NCBI RefSeq assembly: GCF_046630445.1
Contig: NC_092341.1
Span: 27,170,001-27,234,000, forward strand
Direction of reading: 5' to 3'
Length of the DNA stretch: 64,000 nt
Source of the DNA: Rutidosis leptorrhynchoides
Lineage: Eukaryota > Streptophyta > Magnoliopsida > Asterales > Asteraceae
The notes under the pieces were generated by a model. That model searched no databases. It was not told where the DNA came from and worked only from the letters and a program-made list of their open reading frames with translations. Position numbers and translations under genes: made by a program. Positions 33,801 to 43,837 of the stretch are shown one piece after another. Numbering within the stretch: position 1 is the first letter of the stretch; every line of letters starts with the position of its first letter.

Positions 33801-34621
33801 CATGTCCTAAAGACAATTACCCTCTCCCGGAGATAGACTGGAAGGTTGAATCCTTGTCTGGATTCAGATATAAGTGCTTTCTGGACGCATACAAAGGTTA
33901 TCACCAAATTCTAATGGCTGCGGAAGACGAAGACAAGACTGCTTTTCATACGCCGCAGGGTATTTATTGTTACACAAAGATGCCTTTCGGCTTGAAGAAC
34001 GCGGGCGCGACCTATCAGCGTGTAATTGACGCAGCATTCAAGCCTCAAATTGGCAGAAATCTTGAAGCGTATGTCGATGACTTGGTAATCAAAAGCAACA
34101 CCGAAGAAGACATGCTCGCAGACATCCTAGAAACGTTTGCGTCTCTGCGAAGGATCAACATGAAGCTTAATCCGCTTAAATGTAGCTTTGGAGAGGAGGA
34201 AGGCAAGTTTCTAGGTCATGTGGTGACAGCGCGGGGTATCAAGGCTAATCCCAAAAAGATTGAAGCTATTGATAATTTACCATCTCCGAAAACAAAGAAA
34301 GATGTGCAGAGTCTCACTGGGAAGCTCGCAGCAATCACGCGGTTTTTGTCAAAAGCCGCAGAGCGTCAGCTACCATTCTTTAACACTTTGAAAAACTGTT
34401 TGAAGAAAAAGGATTTTGTCTGGACTCAGGAAGCAGAATCAGCCTTTCAGGAGATGAAAAAGGTGCTTGCAGAGTTACCAACACTTACTGCGCCAGTCCC
34501 TGGGGAGACGTTAACGCTGTACCTTGCGGCATCAAAGGAAGCAATCAGTTCAGTTCTCATCGCAGACCGCGAAAAGGTAACCTATCAATTTACTTGCATT
34601 ATTTATTTCGCAGAACTTTAA
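30866..34621 (+). CDS. Tat gag, protease and reverse transcriptase
   Basis: 1,251 codons. The first 270 residues are a Pro/Gln-rich leader. The gag domain lies at about 320-480 (GTYNGLSDPDDFLQRF, then REWFNKLPAGSI). A CEFHDDYGHDTNRC zinc-like motif is near 590. The aspartic protease motif VDTGSSVDIMYE is near 713, and the RT with WRMCVDFKDINK and YVDDLVIK (near 1,070) follows, then the start of RNase H. It assembles particles and copies the RNA. An ATG further in, after FNSIMTSEE, may be the real start. Confidence 0.9.
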   Translation: MNYDSLFTEFFEFFLFNSIMTSEESSEHTQTAIQHAPSGSQQTPVLTTEAAAQAGYTMYPPPVSGEPFQRFKPIYPDGVTPPRANSPVTTTRLDFSSVDPRVIPINAGGKTMGPHVVCCGQVPIYSTTVSIPLQTQTIQQNSSFTPLQPWQPPRPVSQFLTPADAQALLNSWGFGVIPDANSHWAPITAQQQSTAQTVGLLSVYPQFSQASVPQVSLPLQPVYSASSSNPSFPTPQPWVYPQMQGQPWQNIQGQANLAGQFMQAAPPDMVHLFSQPDFVQDMMRRFFAGLKGDPVKPPFELPTTFDKFPPHITAYPFPAAPKIPGTLGTYNGLSDPDDFLQRFEGAMRTQGWVDPVACQIFPMTLQGIAREWFNKLPAGSIAGFMDLRTKFLLQYQNQRPRKRTHIECHDITQKSKESLGEYLTRYTNECLRIPDLKPEQQISGLIHGINSERHPTLVKRLRHTVPTTYAEALKECHDYMRSGEDNDVPTSSSRNEKKDDDDRSRDQNRGNNSRGRYHSGGPIRSEKGRSNGNYRSNNQRGINNQNYALLKSLSKTPKEILATEPVCATFAVPTPLTEFGKRDKTKYCEFHDDYGHDTNRCKNLMERVLEALRAGKLDHLKPPKKDKGKAAEEGSKTKTFAWQKVDKAKNADLTINMVDAEKLGQRRKYNDHQDWELLPITFPPVMSIDRVNEPIIIKCRIPSCGVQVKRMHVDTGSSVDIMYEHCYQFLPEHVKAQLRPSDITLSGFSGESSWPVGRIELLIELEDDKNPQLIRNELVDFYVVRSTSRYNALLGRNFIRRFNIIPSVVHGLIKFPTKGGVATMASHQTIEICASVVQINIPSVGEQITSSAVIANRLHPDKGIKIGAGLSAETKAKLHGILSANADVFAWRESDMTGVPRDIAEHKLNVNPSLTPVRQKKRHMALDRSDWLCAEVDNLVKANILREVRYQTWVANPVLVKKADGNWRMCVDFKDINKACPKDNYPLPEIDWKVESLSGFRYKCFLDAYKGYHQILMAAEDEDKTAFHTPQGIYCYTKMPFGLKNAGATYQRVIDAAFKPQIGRNLEAYVDDLVIKSNTEEDMLADILETFASLRRINMKLNPLKCSFGEEEGKFLGHVVTARGIKANPKKIEAIDNLPSPKTKKDVQSLTGKLAAITRFLSKAAERQLPFFNTLKNCLKKKDFVWTQEAESAFQEMKKVLAELPTLTAPVPGETLTLYLAASKEAISSVLIADREKVTYQFTCIIYFAEL

Positions 34622-34907
34622 CGCTGAGGTTTTCTCAGACACAAATGCCGGTCTACTTCGTAAGCAAGACGCTGACATCAAGCGAAGTAAACTACTCGCC
34701 AATAGAGAAGCTAGTATATGCGCTTGTCCATACAGCGCGGCGTTTGCGCCGATACTTTCAAGCACATCCGATTGTGGTTCTAACTGATCAGCCAATCAAA
34801 CAGGTTGGTACATGATTACTTTGCGGCAATGACCGGGGTTACCGCATTAACTAACGCAATCATTTTATTTCATTCAGGTACTGTACAAGCCCGAGATTTC
34901 TGGCCGA

Positions 34908-36848
34908 ATGGCCAAGTGGGCAGTCGAATTGGGAGAACATGAAATAAACTTTTCTTCACGCAGTGCGGTTAAGGGTCAAATACTTGCTGACTACCTAGCA
35001 GAAATACCTGCGGATGTCGAAGCGTCAGCAGAACATCAAGATCCGCCCGCACCTGTTCTATCACCATGGGAATTATACACCGATGGTGCGTGTAGCGCAT
35101 CTGGCGCAGGCGCAGGTGTAATTTTGACAGGTCCAGGCGGTGAGGAACATACGTACGCACTGCGGTTTAATTTTGCTATCACAAACAATGAAGCAGAGTA
35201 TGAGGCTCTGCTAGCAGGTATGCGCATCGCGCATAAGTTAAATGTTAAAATCTTGCACGCTTACGTGGATTCAAAGCTAGTATGCAATCAAGTCTGCGGA
35301 GACTTCGAAGCGCACGACATTGCTATGCAGCAATATTTATCGCTTGTTCATAATCTCGCTGACCAGTTCGAGGCTTTTCAAATCTCGCACGTAATGCGGG
35401 GGCAAAATAAGAAGGCGGATGCGCTAAGCAAACTAGCTGCCTTGGCTTTTGATCATATGGGTAAGAAAATTCTAATAGAGGAACTCAACGCAAAATCTAT
35501 TGTCATGATGCCTCTAGTGGCACCGGTTGAGGAATCAAGCCCAACGTGGATGACGCCCATCATCGCTTTTTTACGGGACGGCACTTCACCCGCGGACTCC
35601 TCTGATGCGAAGAAAGTCCGCACAAAGGCACCGCTTTATGCCCTTGAGGGTGACGTCTTGTATCGAAAAAACTATTTGGGACCGCATTTAAGGTGCATAG
35701 GTCCTAAAGAGGCAGAGGAAGTTATACGCGAGGTGCATGAGGGTGCATGCGCCCTTCATTCGGGACACAGGTCCATTGTGTCAAAAATCATGCGGTTAGG
35801 TTATTATTGGCCTACTATGTACGCAGACACGGCGCGTATTGTCAAGCAATGCGAATCATGCCAAATACATGCACCTATCAGCAGGGCACCTGCGCATCCA
35901 ATGATACCGGTCTCCTCACCATGGCCATTCTGCAAATGGGCGATCGACATAGTCGGACCATTCCCCAAAGGCCAAGGTAATATTGCCATTCATTTGCTAA
36001 ATATGCTACTTACGTCATTATCTTACGCATACTCTGCACACGCAGGAAATGTCAAATTCTTAATTGTTGCAATCGATTACTTCACGAAGTGGGTCGAAGC
36101 GAAACCGCTGGCAACAATTTCAGGGAAAAGAGTGCGGAATTTTGTATGGGAAGACATTGTCTGTCGATTCGGCATACCCAATGAAATTGTTAGTGATAAC
36201 GGTACACAATTTGCCGGCGATCCTTTTCGCAGTTGGTGTGCGGAGCTTAATATTAAGCAAACTTTTACTTCAGTTGCGCATCCGCAGGCGAATGGCCAGT
36301 GCGAAGTTACCAGCCGAGATATAGTTGCTGGAATCAAGGCAAGGTTGGGTCATGACCGCGTTGGTTGGGTGGATGAGCTTCCAAAGGTTTTATGGGCGCA
36401 TAGAACCACACCCAAAGCAAGCACTGGTGAGACTCCGTTTAGTTTGGTTTATGGGTCAGAAGCTGTTGTACCCGCAGAGATTGGGGTACCAACGTTCCGC
36501 ATACAAAACTTTGATGAGCAAAATAACTCTAAAGCTCTGCGGGAAAATCTTAATCTGCTTGAAGAACGCAGACTCTCTGCGGCTGTTAACGAAGCAAATA
36601 ACAAGCAGAAAATCGCAAAGTATTACAATCAGCGTGTGCGTTCACGCACTTATAAGTGCGGTGATTTGGTTTGGCGCAAGAACGATGCAAGTCATGCGGA
36701 AGATACTGGAAAACTGGGACCTCGTTGGGAGGGCCCATACAGGGTAGCAAAAGCAAGCAACACCGGGGCATACCATCTAGAGACATTAGATGGCAAACCT
36801 GTGAAACGCACTTGGCATGCGACGTTATTGAAAAAATGTTACATGTAG
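34908..36848 (+). CDS. Tat second RNase H and integrase
   Basis: 646 codons. Residues about 55-185 form an archaeal-type RNase H (YTDGACSASGAGAG, then NNEAEYEALLAGM, then NKKADALSKLA), the diagnostic extra domain of the Tat clade. The integrase zinc finger (HSGHRS..CESCQIHAP) is at about 280-325, and the core with DYFTKWVEAK, SDNGTQF and the HPQANGQCE region follows. The C-terminus has the GPYRVAK..YHLETLDG fold seen in gypsy integrases but no chromodomain. Confidence 0.9.
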   Translation: MAKWAVELGEHEINFSSRSAVKGQILADYLAEIPADVEASAEHQDPPAPVLSPWELYTDGACSASGAGAGVILTGPGGEEHTYALRFNFAITNNEAEYEALLAGMRIAHKLNVKILHAYVDSKLVCNQVCGDFEAHDIAMQQYLSLVHNLADQFEAFQISHVMRGQNKKADALSKLAALAFDHMGKKILIEELNAKSIVMMPLVAPVEESSPTWMTPIIAFLRDGTSPADSSDAKKVRTKAPLYALEGDVLYRKNYLGPHLRCIGPKEAEEVIREVHEGACALHSGHRSIVSKIMRLGYYWPTMYADTARIVKQCESCQIHAPISRAPAHPMIPVSSPWPFCKWAIDIVGPFPKGQGNIAIHLLNMLLTSLSYAYSAHAGNVKFLIVAIDYFTKWVEAKPLATISGKRVRNFVWEDIVCRFGIPNEIVSDNGTQFAGDPFRSWCAELNIKQTFTSVAHPQANGQCEVTSRDIVAGIKARLGHDRVGWVDELPKVLWAHRTTPKASTGETPFSLVYGSEAVVPAEIGVPTFRIQNFDEQNNSKALRENLNLLEERRLSAAVNEANNKQKIAKYYNQRVRSRTYKCGDLVWRKNDASHAEDTGKLGPRWEGPYRVAKASNTGAYHLETLDGKPVKRTWHATLLKKCYM

Positions 36849-37606
36849 CTAGATGGACTTGATCACTCCAATTTGTTTAGCACATTATTTTTTGTATTTT
36901 TCATCCTTTCGGATATGTCGCAGTTGTAATCATAATTAATGCCAAATAAAAATAATTACATGCGCATACTTTTGTTGTCCATTTATATTTTTTGTATGCG
37001 GTTCCTGCCTACTTAAGGGGTGTCCTCTAGCCCCCGTGCGGCAGAAGCCTGTTTGGTTACAAGGCTAGACAATAACGGCAGGCGAAGGGAATTGGTTTTC
37101 CCCTAGCCAAGCGCCACGCAGACTAGATGGCTGCAAAGTCGACTTTAAAAAAAAAAATACAAGCATTGGTTTGCTTGTGCGTAATCGCTCTCGCATTGGT
37201 TTGCTTGAGGAACTCCTAAGCATAAAAACATTGGTTTGTTTTTAGTTGCGTTTGCTTACCATACAACTAATAGTGCACCTCTAGTACATGACAAAGCAAT
37301 AGCGCAGTAGCTTTTGAGTCCAAATTATTAAAGGTAAGTTAAAATATTGGTTTATTTTACGCAGTACCATCCGCATACGCATAAGTTGTGGTTAACTATG
37401 CGCATGCGCATGCGGTTCATAATTTTTTTTGATTCGCGATATATAAACAAGGACATCACGCATGCATAACAGACAAACATATATACACATCCAAATAAAT
37501 TATTACATAAGTAATTGTTTCACATGCCTGCCCAACATGGGACTTAGGGCTCCAAAATACATTTACAATTACCTGCCTAAGATTAGGGCTTACGGCACAA
37601 ACTACT
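36849..37606 (+). other. Tat 3' noncoding region with ATTGGTTTG repeats
   Basis: Between integrase and the antisense unit. A 9-10 bp motif ATTGGTTTG recurs at about 37,162-37,345 with variable spacing, alongside ATGCGCATGCGCATGCGG near 37,400. No ORF is supported. Confidence 0.6.
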
Positions 37607-39642
37607 CTAGTAATCCTCCTTCAAAAACCCATCAAGCGGCATCGTCGGGTCAGCCGCAAACGCATTGATCAAAGGGATAGGGATGGACTTGATTGCCTCT
37701 TCCGCCTCCAGCAGCGCCGCGGCCGTTCCCTCCTTTAATTTCTTTTGGACAATGTCGGGGAACGGTGGAGTTAGGCCGCATGCCTGGATCACTTCCCGCA
37801 CAGCCTTGTTCACCTCATGGTCCTTGACCGCATCGACATAGGCATTAAACCGGTCGGACACGGGCTCGGAGTCCATCACTTTCTGCGCAATTGCGGGGAG
37901 TGCGGTGCGCAGCTTTGTCATATCTGCCTCGGCCAGCTCGCGGTTGGTAACCGCATCGTCCCTCTCCCTCGTCACCTTTTCCAACTCCAGCCTCACTCGC
38001 TCAGTTTCCCCCTTTGCCTGATCAACCGCACCCACAAGCTCTTGATTCTTTTTTCTTTCTTGAATCAAGAGGGTCTTGGTTTCGGCCGCAGTCAATTCAA
38101 CAGCTTTTCGGGCCTCCTCAGCAGCGTCCCTGTCCTTCTTGACCTGATCTACACCCGCCTGCAGCAAACCCAACTCCACCTCTTTGCGCAGTGCAACATC
38201 GTATAGGCTGGAGGATCGACGGGCTTGATCCGCAAACATCCCAAAGAATACCAGCCCGTTCTGGACAAAGGCGTTGAGCGCCTGGTTAAACGGCAGCGCG
38301 GCCAGTTGCTCGCGGAACTCTGCTGGGAAGATTTGCTGCAAGAATGCAGATTGCTCCGCAGCATTTTCTGCGGAGGACTGGCAAAGTTGGCGGAGGTTGG
38401 CAACACGGAAGCTGCCTTGCGGAGGAGGTAATGTAGACTCAGACTCGACGGGTATCGCCTTGTCTTTGGATGTGGCAGTGGCCTCCAGCTCGGGGTTGAC
38501 CCGCGATGTTGTTGGCTGCGTCTCCTCCACATGCTCTGCAAAATACTCAGATTAGTACGCAGATTTTTCTACGCGGTATACATGCGAAAAAATAAACGCT
38601 CACCATTAATGGGGGGAGGTAGGTCTGCGGACCGCGGCTCGATGGCAACAAAATTGTCGTTGCGCATGTCCTCCAGCTGCTTAGGAGTCATCTTCTTCTT
38701 CTTCTGAGCCTCGGACGTCCCAGCCGCCTTGCGTTTATTGCCTGACTCCGCCGGCGTTTCCTCCACATGTTCGCTAGCAGCTGCCTGCTCTAGCTGTTTG
38801 TCCACATCCTGCTTGCGGAAAGAGATCCCAGCAATCTCCTCCGCGGTAAGCACCTTCTTCATCCTCATCTCTGCAAACAATAAACGCCTGCGTTAGAAAA
38901 TATACAAAAATTTATGTAAGTACGCGTTTATGCTATTCCTACCCTTTCCATCGGGGCCAACTATGGCCGGCCGCACATCCTCCCAAGGCCAATACGCGGA
39001 GATCTTCCCCAACCGCAGCATAACATTACCATACGAACGGTGCACCAGTTGTGCGTTGACGCACTGCTTCAACAACTTTTTCTCCTCGTCATCCAACGCT
39101 GGCATCTTGTTCACATCTTTTTCTACCTTCTCGCACCAAATGAGCGTCTGCGGGAAGCCAGTGCCTACTACGGTCTGGTCGACGAAGAAAAAAGTTTCTT
39201 TCCAACTTCCCGCATTAGATTTCGGGGTTTTTGTGAAATTTTGGCTTGCGAAGAAGGTGAACCAAGATTTATGGTGGCTGGCTAAGCGGAATAGGTGGCA
39301 AAAAACCTTCACCAATGGTATTGTGTTGAGTGCAACACACCACATCTCGAATAGAACGATTTTGCCTATAGCATACGGGTGCAATTGCCCTAGCCCTACT
39401 TTGAAATGATCTAGTACGCCTAAAAAGAAGTCGGAGGGTGGAACCCTAAAATTACCATGCTTAAAAGCATGTTCGTAGATCGCTACCTTATTCTCTGGTG
39501 GCTGATGGGCTCGCTGGCTAGGCAGTGGTGGTACCGGATTGTAACCCGCTAGAGGGGGGTATTGCTTAACTAAGTGGTCGATGTTTTTCTGGCCTATGTT
39601 GGACTCTACATTCTCTACGAAAGTTTCATTAGCTTTGGTCAT
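37607..39642 (-). CDS. Antisense ORF unit of the Tat element (gypsy-type transposase_28-like domain)
   Basis: Three successive minus-strand ORFs (up to 39,642, then 38,880-38,569, then 38,530-37,607) separated by about 70-bp gaps with intron-like edges. I take ATG 39,642 (MTKANETF) as the start because a TATA box lies about 140 bp upstream. The first ORF carries the domain called putative gypsy-type transposon/transposase_28 (PF04195 type): VAIYEHAFKHGNFRVPPSDF, then FEMWCVALNTIP, then WPWEDVRPAIVG. The last is a Glu/Lys/Ala-rich coiled coil of about 200 residues. Antisense ORFs downstream of pol are known in Tat elements such as Grande. The function is unknown. Confidence 0.75.
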
Positions 39643-39782
39643 TTTTAGATGAATGGAGAACGACTGACCTTTAAATGACGATCGGAATATGACGGAGTTG
39701 ATCGGAATTGATAGGATTTGGAGGCGAGAGCGTATTTGGGAAGCTTGACACCGGAAAAGTGAAAATGTGTGTGATTTGGGGC

Positions 39783-39790
39783 TATTTATA
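39783..39790 (-). promoter_or_regulatory. TATA box of the antisense unit
   Basis: Minus-strand CCTATAAATAGCC, a near-perfect plant TATA box, about 140 nt before the antisense ATG at 39,642. It suggests a promoter independent of the LTR. Confidence 0.6.
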
Positions 39791-40098
39791 GGCAAGATTG
39801 GGGGAGCGTGGGTTGGAATGGTGTGATCGTGGCCATACACGTGTAATGCAATCGACGGGTAGCATTTGCTGATCGCGCGTGGTGTCAGTTAAGAATGATT
39901 ACAAACACGCGCGTGGTTCGCACGCGCCTGCGGCACTGTTACTTTATGTCTTGTCAGCCGAATGGGCTTCTGCGATTGTGACAGGCATCGAGGCGCACGC
40001 GAGGACATTAAATGCTCGTCGTCCTTTTGTTTTCTCTTTTTCGCTTAATAGTTTGATATCATATGACTTGCGTCATATAACATCAAACTGGGGGGACT

Positions 40099-40663
40099 TA
40101 ATGATACCGCAGCCCGCATGCGCATGTAACATACACACGGGCATGCGCTATGGTGCGTATGCGGGGTGCTCTCATGCGTCATGCGGCATGCGGATCCGTA
40201 TCTGGTCCCTTTACGGCGGTTGCTTAGCTAACAAGCAAATATCTTTTCCATAATTATATCCGTGATTCGGGGGAGATGGTTATGGAAACGATTATCACTA
40301 TCCTATGACGGTTCTAGAATTAGGGTTTGCCTATAAATACAAACCCTAATCGTCGTTAGCAACATACCACGTTACGTAGCCATCTTCTACCACACATCCT
40401 ACGTAACTTACATCCTCTATCATCTTCTAAAGGTTAACAGGTTAGTTCTTTATTAACTGGTACCTACAACCTTGCTTGGGGCCTTCTGATCGACGGACGT
40501 CATCGAAGGTGGACTTAATCACTTGGCCACCCCGCCGACATCATCATGTCGGCCAGGGTTATTCACGGTAGCCGGACCGGAGAGCCACGTTCTAAGATCC
40601 TTAAACCCCTCCTTTACGTTGAGCAAGCATGTTAAGACCCCTCGGTTAAAATATGCATGATCA
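40099..40663 (+). repeat. 3' LTR of the Tat element
   Basis: 565 bp, apparently identical to the 5' LTR, preceded by the purine tract AAACTGGGGGGACT and followed by the TCAAG duplication. Confidence 0.95.
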
Positions 40664-40797
40664 TCAAGGCTCGTCGTTAGATAATGGTTGGTCGCTTTCT
40701 TTGTATGTCCGAGTTTTCTGTTGTCGAGCCTCGGCCTTTGAATTTCACTTGTATTCTTGTTTTTTTTTGCTCTTTTCAAGATTTAGATTGGTTATAA

Positions 40798-42715
40798 GAG
40801 CACGAGGTGTCCGTGTCAATTTTTCAGTGTCAATTTCAGTGTCCATTTTTGACACTGAAATTGACTGACGGTGTGTAAGGTGGAGGTGTCAACAGTGTCC
40901 ATTTCAGTGTCAATTTCAGTGTCCATTTTTTTTTATTTAATTTTTTTAATTGATTTTTAAATATTGTATTTAATTGTTAAAAAAACTCAAATAATAATAA
41001 ACATCAAACAAACATAATTCATTAATAAAAAAAACGTACATTCCTAAAATACAAATTAAAAAACACTACGATCACGCTTATTCAAACAAACACACAAAAG
41101 AAACAAACTACTCCTCGTCTGTGTCCGTAGACAACTCTTGGACCTCCTCGAACCTCTTCAACGCATTGCGTCTAATCAACGCCTTCTGCCTCTCGATGAT
41201 CATCTTGTCTTCCTCGTTCATATCAATTGCTAGCATCCTCATTTCCACTTCTACTTTCTTTGATTCATAATACTGTTTTTTCCGGTCCGCAACCTCATCA
41301 TGATTTTCCTTGATCGACAAATGCAACGACTCACGTGAAGATCCCGAAGGTGTAGAATCACTTGACTTTTTCCTTGACTTTCTCGGTTTACCCGGTGGAC
41401 GGGGTATTGGATCACGACCATACATTTCTTTGTTTGGGGCTTCAACATCTTCATCCAAGTTAACCGAACTATTTCCAACCACTTCTTCAACCGTCGGCAT
41501 AAATTTCCTGTTTCGAGTACCGATTACCACCGAATCCGGATGTAGCCACTTTGGCTTGGTTTTCAAAAAACTCCAAGTCCGATGACTAGTGAACTTTTTG
41601 TGCTCTTCAATTCTATATTGTGTGTCACACCGATCACGAAGATCAAGAGCCACTTCTTCGATCATTCTTCAAACGATTATAAACACCATTATATTTATTG
41701 CATTCCGCATTTAACTTTGTCCATTTGGAAGACAAAGCGTCCTTTGATCGATCAAATGGCGGTTTCCGTGTGTGATACTCATGCTGCCACACCATTTGCC
41801 AAAAACTTTGCCCTACAACGAATATAATAAATATAAATAATATATAAACTTAAATAATATATATGCATAAATAATATATATGTACAAATAATATATATGT
41901 ATAAAAATAGATATATAAACGCGAATATGTATAAAAATATATATATAAACGCGAATATGTATAAATAATATATATACCCGTCCGTGCGTTTCCTTCAAAC
42001 GAATCTTCGGAAACCAAAAGCCAACTTTCCGCCAAACGTAACTCATCCCATTCGTTCCAAGTGTTTTGAGTGATGTTTACGGGTGTGTTTCTTGGCCTTT
42101 TTTCGACTTCTTTAGCCTTTCCTTTTCCCTTTGCCTTTGCCTTTGCTCGTGCCCTCTCGGATGTGGGTGTCGGAACCTCGTCTTCAAAAGATCGAGTGAA
42201 TGATTGTTGTGATCGTTGCAAACTTTTTTCCTTCTGCCATTCCATCCAACTAGCGTAATTTTCGGGTGACATTTGTGGTATTCGGGTTTGTGTGTTTTCG
42301 GGTTCGGGATGAGCTACGTTAAATTCGTGCCAATTAAAATTGTGACCCATCGGGTTTGATTCGTCGTAAACGTAGTTGGGTGAATTTGGGTCGGAAGAAT
42401 TGAAATTCATTTTTGTGAAGATGATTTGGAAGATGATTTGTGAAGAAGATTTGTAGTGAATGTGTGTATATATAGAAAAAGAAAGAAATACAAAAAAAAA
42501 AAAAAAAAAAAAAACTGAAAAAAAAAAAAAAAGAAACTAGCCGTTTCAACGGCTATATTTTTTAAAAATATTCAAACGGCTTCTTTTTTGTCACCGTCGG
42601 TTTTGGGTGGTTGGTGATCGATGGTGAGATCGACGCCGTCACGGTGTCGATCGACGGTTGATCTCGCCGTCGATTTTCGATGGACGGTGGAAAAAATTTC
42701 GGGCACCGAGTGCTC
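40798..42715. mobile_element. PIF/Harbinger transposon with ORF1 only
   Basis: Inverted ends GAGCACGAGGTGTCCG and CGGGCACCGAGTGCTC, flanked by the 3-bp duplication TAA at 40,795-40,797 and 42,716-42,718, as PIF/Harbinger elements make (TWA). Length is 1,918 bp. It carries the minus-strand Myb/SANT-type ORF1 but no DDE transposase ORF, so it is non-autonomous. The left subterminal region repeats CAGTGTCAATTTCAGTGTCC. It lies 130 bp right of the Tat element. Confidence 0.85.
41108..42410 (-). pseudogene. Harbinger ORF1, Myb/SANT-like DNA-binding protein
   Basis: Exon 1 runs from ATG 42,410 to about 41,978 and holds the trihelix/Myb-like start (WNEWDELRLAESWLLVSED). An AT-rich intron full of CGCGAATATGTATAAA repeats follows, then exon 2 from about 41,812 (FWQMVWQHEYH, SSKWTKLNAECNKYNGVY). 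The frame changes near 41,640-41,665, after which KFTSHRTWSFLKTKPKWL and a Glu/Lys-rich NAM-associated-type C-terminus (MNEEDKMIIERQKALIRR) run to 41,108. ORF1 of this superfamily binds DNA together with the transposase. One frameshift makes this copy doubtful as a working protein. Such proteins are often annotated as glutathione S-transferase T3-like, wrongly. Confidence 0.7.
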
Positions 42716-43096
42716 TAAAAGTTTTCATTTCTTTGTCAAAGAAAAAAAAATAAAAAAATAAATCAATTTCACTCTCACATCCACGACTCGTTATCATGTA
42801 TCGCTAATGTGACTGTTGAATGAAGGATGTCAGAATGTTAAAGATTTATCTATATCTATTTATTTAATATTTAAATTTAATTTACAGTATATAAAATACG
42901 TATAAATATAAATATAAATATAAATATACTGTATAAAAAATAAAATACTCCGTATAAACGTAACACGATATTCAGTTGAGTATTTGTTAGTTGAGTATTT
43001 GTTAGGTGTGATAATCAACCAGCAGATTACAACATTGCAAAGATCTTCCGTGAACCTTTGTTTTCGTCACTGAAAAAAAAAAAATAAAAAATAAAT

Positions 43097-43837
43097 ATGA
43101 TGAACCAGGTGCCGCTCCCTCAACCAGCAACCGCCGGCGACGATGCCGATGATGATAACCGGAGTTCTAATCACTCAGCTCTGCCGTTATCGCTCGGTTC
43201 TCCATCAATCAATTCCTCATCTTCCGCTATTCCTCAAGGTATTATCCTACAACTTTAATTGATCATAATTGCCTGCTGATAGGTTTAAGCTCCACGAATT
43301 TGTTGTTGACGATATATATCTGATCGTTTTTAGGTTTTTGATATTTATTGCTTTTTTGGGTTATACAATTTTGATCTTGTTTTGAAAATAGGTCCAGTTA
43401 AATTAACATCTAGGTCATCCTTGTACGAAATTTGTGCGAAAAGTCACTGGAAACGTCCGGTATTCGCTTGTTACGACGAAGAAGGCCCGAGTAATCACAG
43501 ATTGTAAGTTAATCGACCATACTTATAATTATCATTATAATATAATTTCAGTAAATTATAAATTATGTAATTTGTAATTTTGTAGTAATATGTTTACTCA
43601 CAGAGTTTATTCCTTATATACTGTAAAGCTTAGAGATGATTTACTTGAAACAGGTTTACCTACAAGGTGATTGTTGAGATGAAAGAAAGCTCGAGGTCAA
43701 CAACCACGATTGAGTGTATCGGTGAGCGTCATAAAAACAAGAAAAGTGCAGCAGATTCAGCCGCTGAAGGAGCTTTATGGTACCTTGCGCGTATAGGTTA
43801 TCCCAAAAAACCTAGCCATTCCAAAAAATCAAGGTGA
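43097..43837 (+). CDS. Small double-stranded RNA-binding domain protein
   Basis: Three exons, 43,097-43,238, 43,392-43,503 and 43,654-43,837, with GT-AG introns in phases 1 and 2, give 145 residues. The first 48 are acidic and Ser-rich. The rest is one dsRBD: LYEICAKSHWKRPVFACY (helix 1 and strand 1), FTYKVIVEM and TIECIGERHKNKKSAADSAAE (strand 3, the KKSAA RNA-contact motif and helix 2), ending in a basic tail KKPSHSKKSR. The length and single domain recall Arabidopsis At4g00420-type proteins and the C-terminus of RNase III-like RTL1; no RNase III domain is present. A second ATG directly follows the first. Likely role: dsRNA binding in RNA silencing or processing, by inference. It converges on the H+-ATPase gene. 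Confidence 0.85.

Larger units (their letters stand above)
30237..40663 (+). mobile_element. Tat-clade Ty3/gypsy element, young, apparently whole
   Basis: LTRs of 565 bp at 30,237-30,801 and 40,099-40,663 appear identical by eye. A perfect TCAAG duplication lies at 30,232-30,236 and 40,664-40,668, which fixes the LTR start at TAATGATACC rather than at a TG. The interior has gag, protease, RT, RNase H, a second archaeal-type RNase H and integrase without a chromodomain, which is the Tat (Ogre/Retand/Grande group) plan, and a long 3' region with an antisense ORF unit. Pol is spread over more than one open frame; Ogre-type relatives are known to splice, which may apply. The insertion must be very recent. 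Confidence 0.92.

Noticed and set aside
36064-36747. Alternative-frame ORFs over the Tat integrase
   Set aside because: Shadows of the integrase frame with no domain of their own.
30237-40663. Envelope-bearing (retrovirus-like) element
   Set aside because: No signal peptide plus transmembrane envelope-like ORF was seen; the extra coding unit is antisense with a coiled coil.
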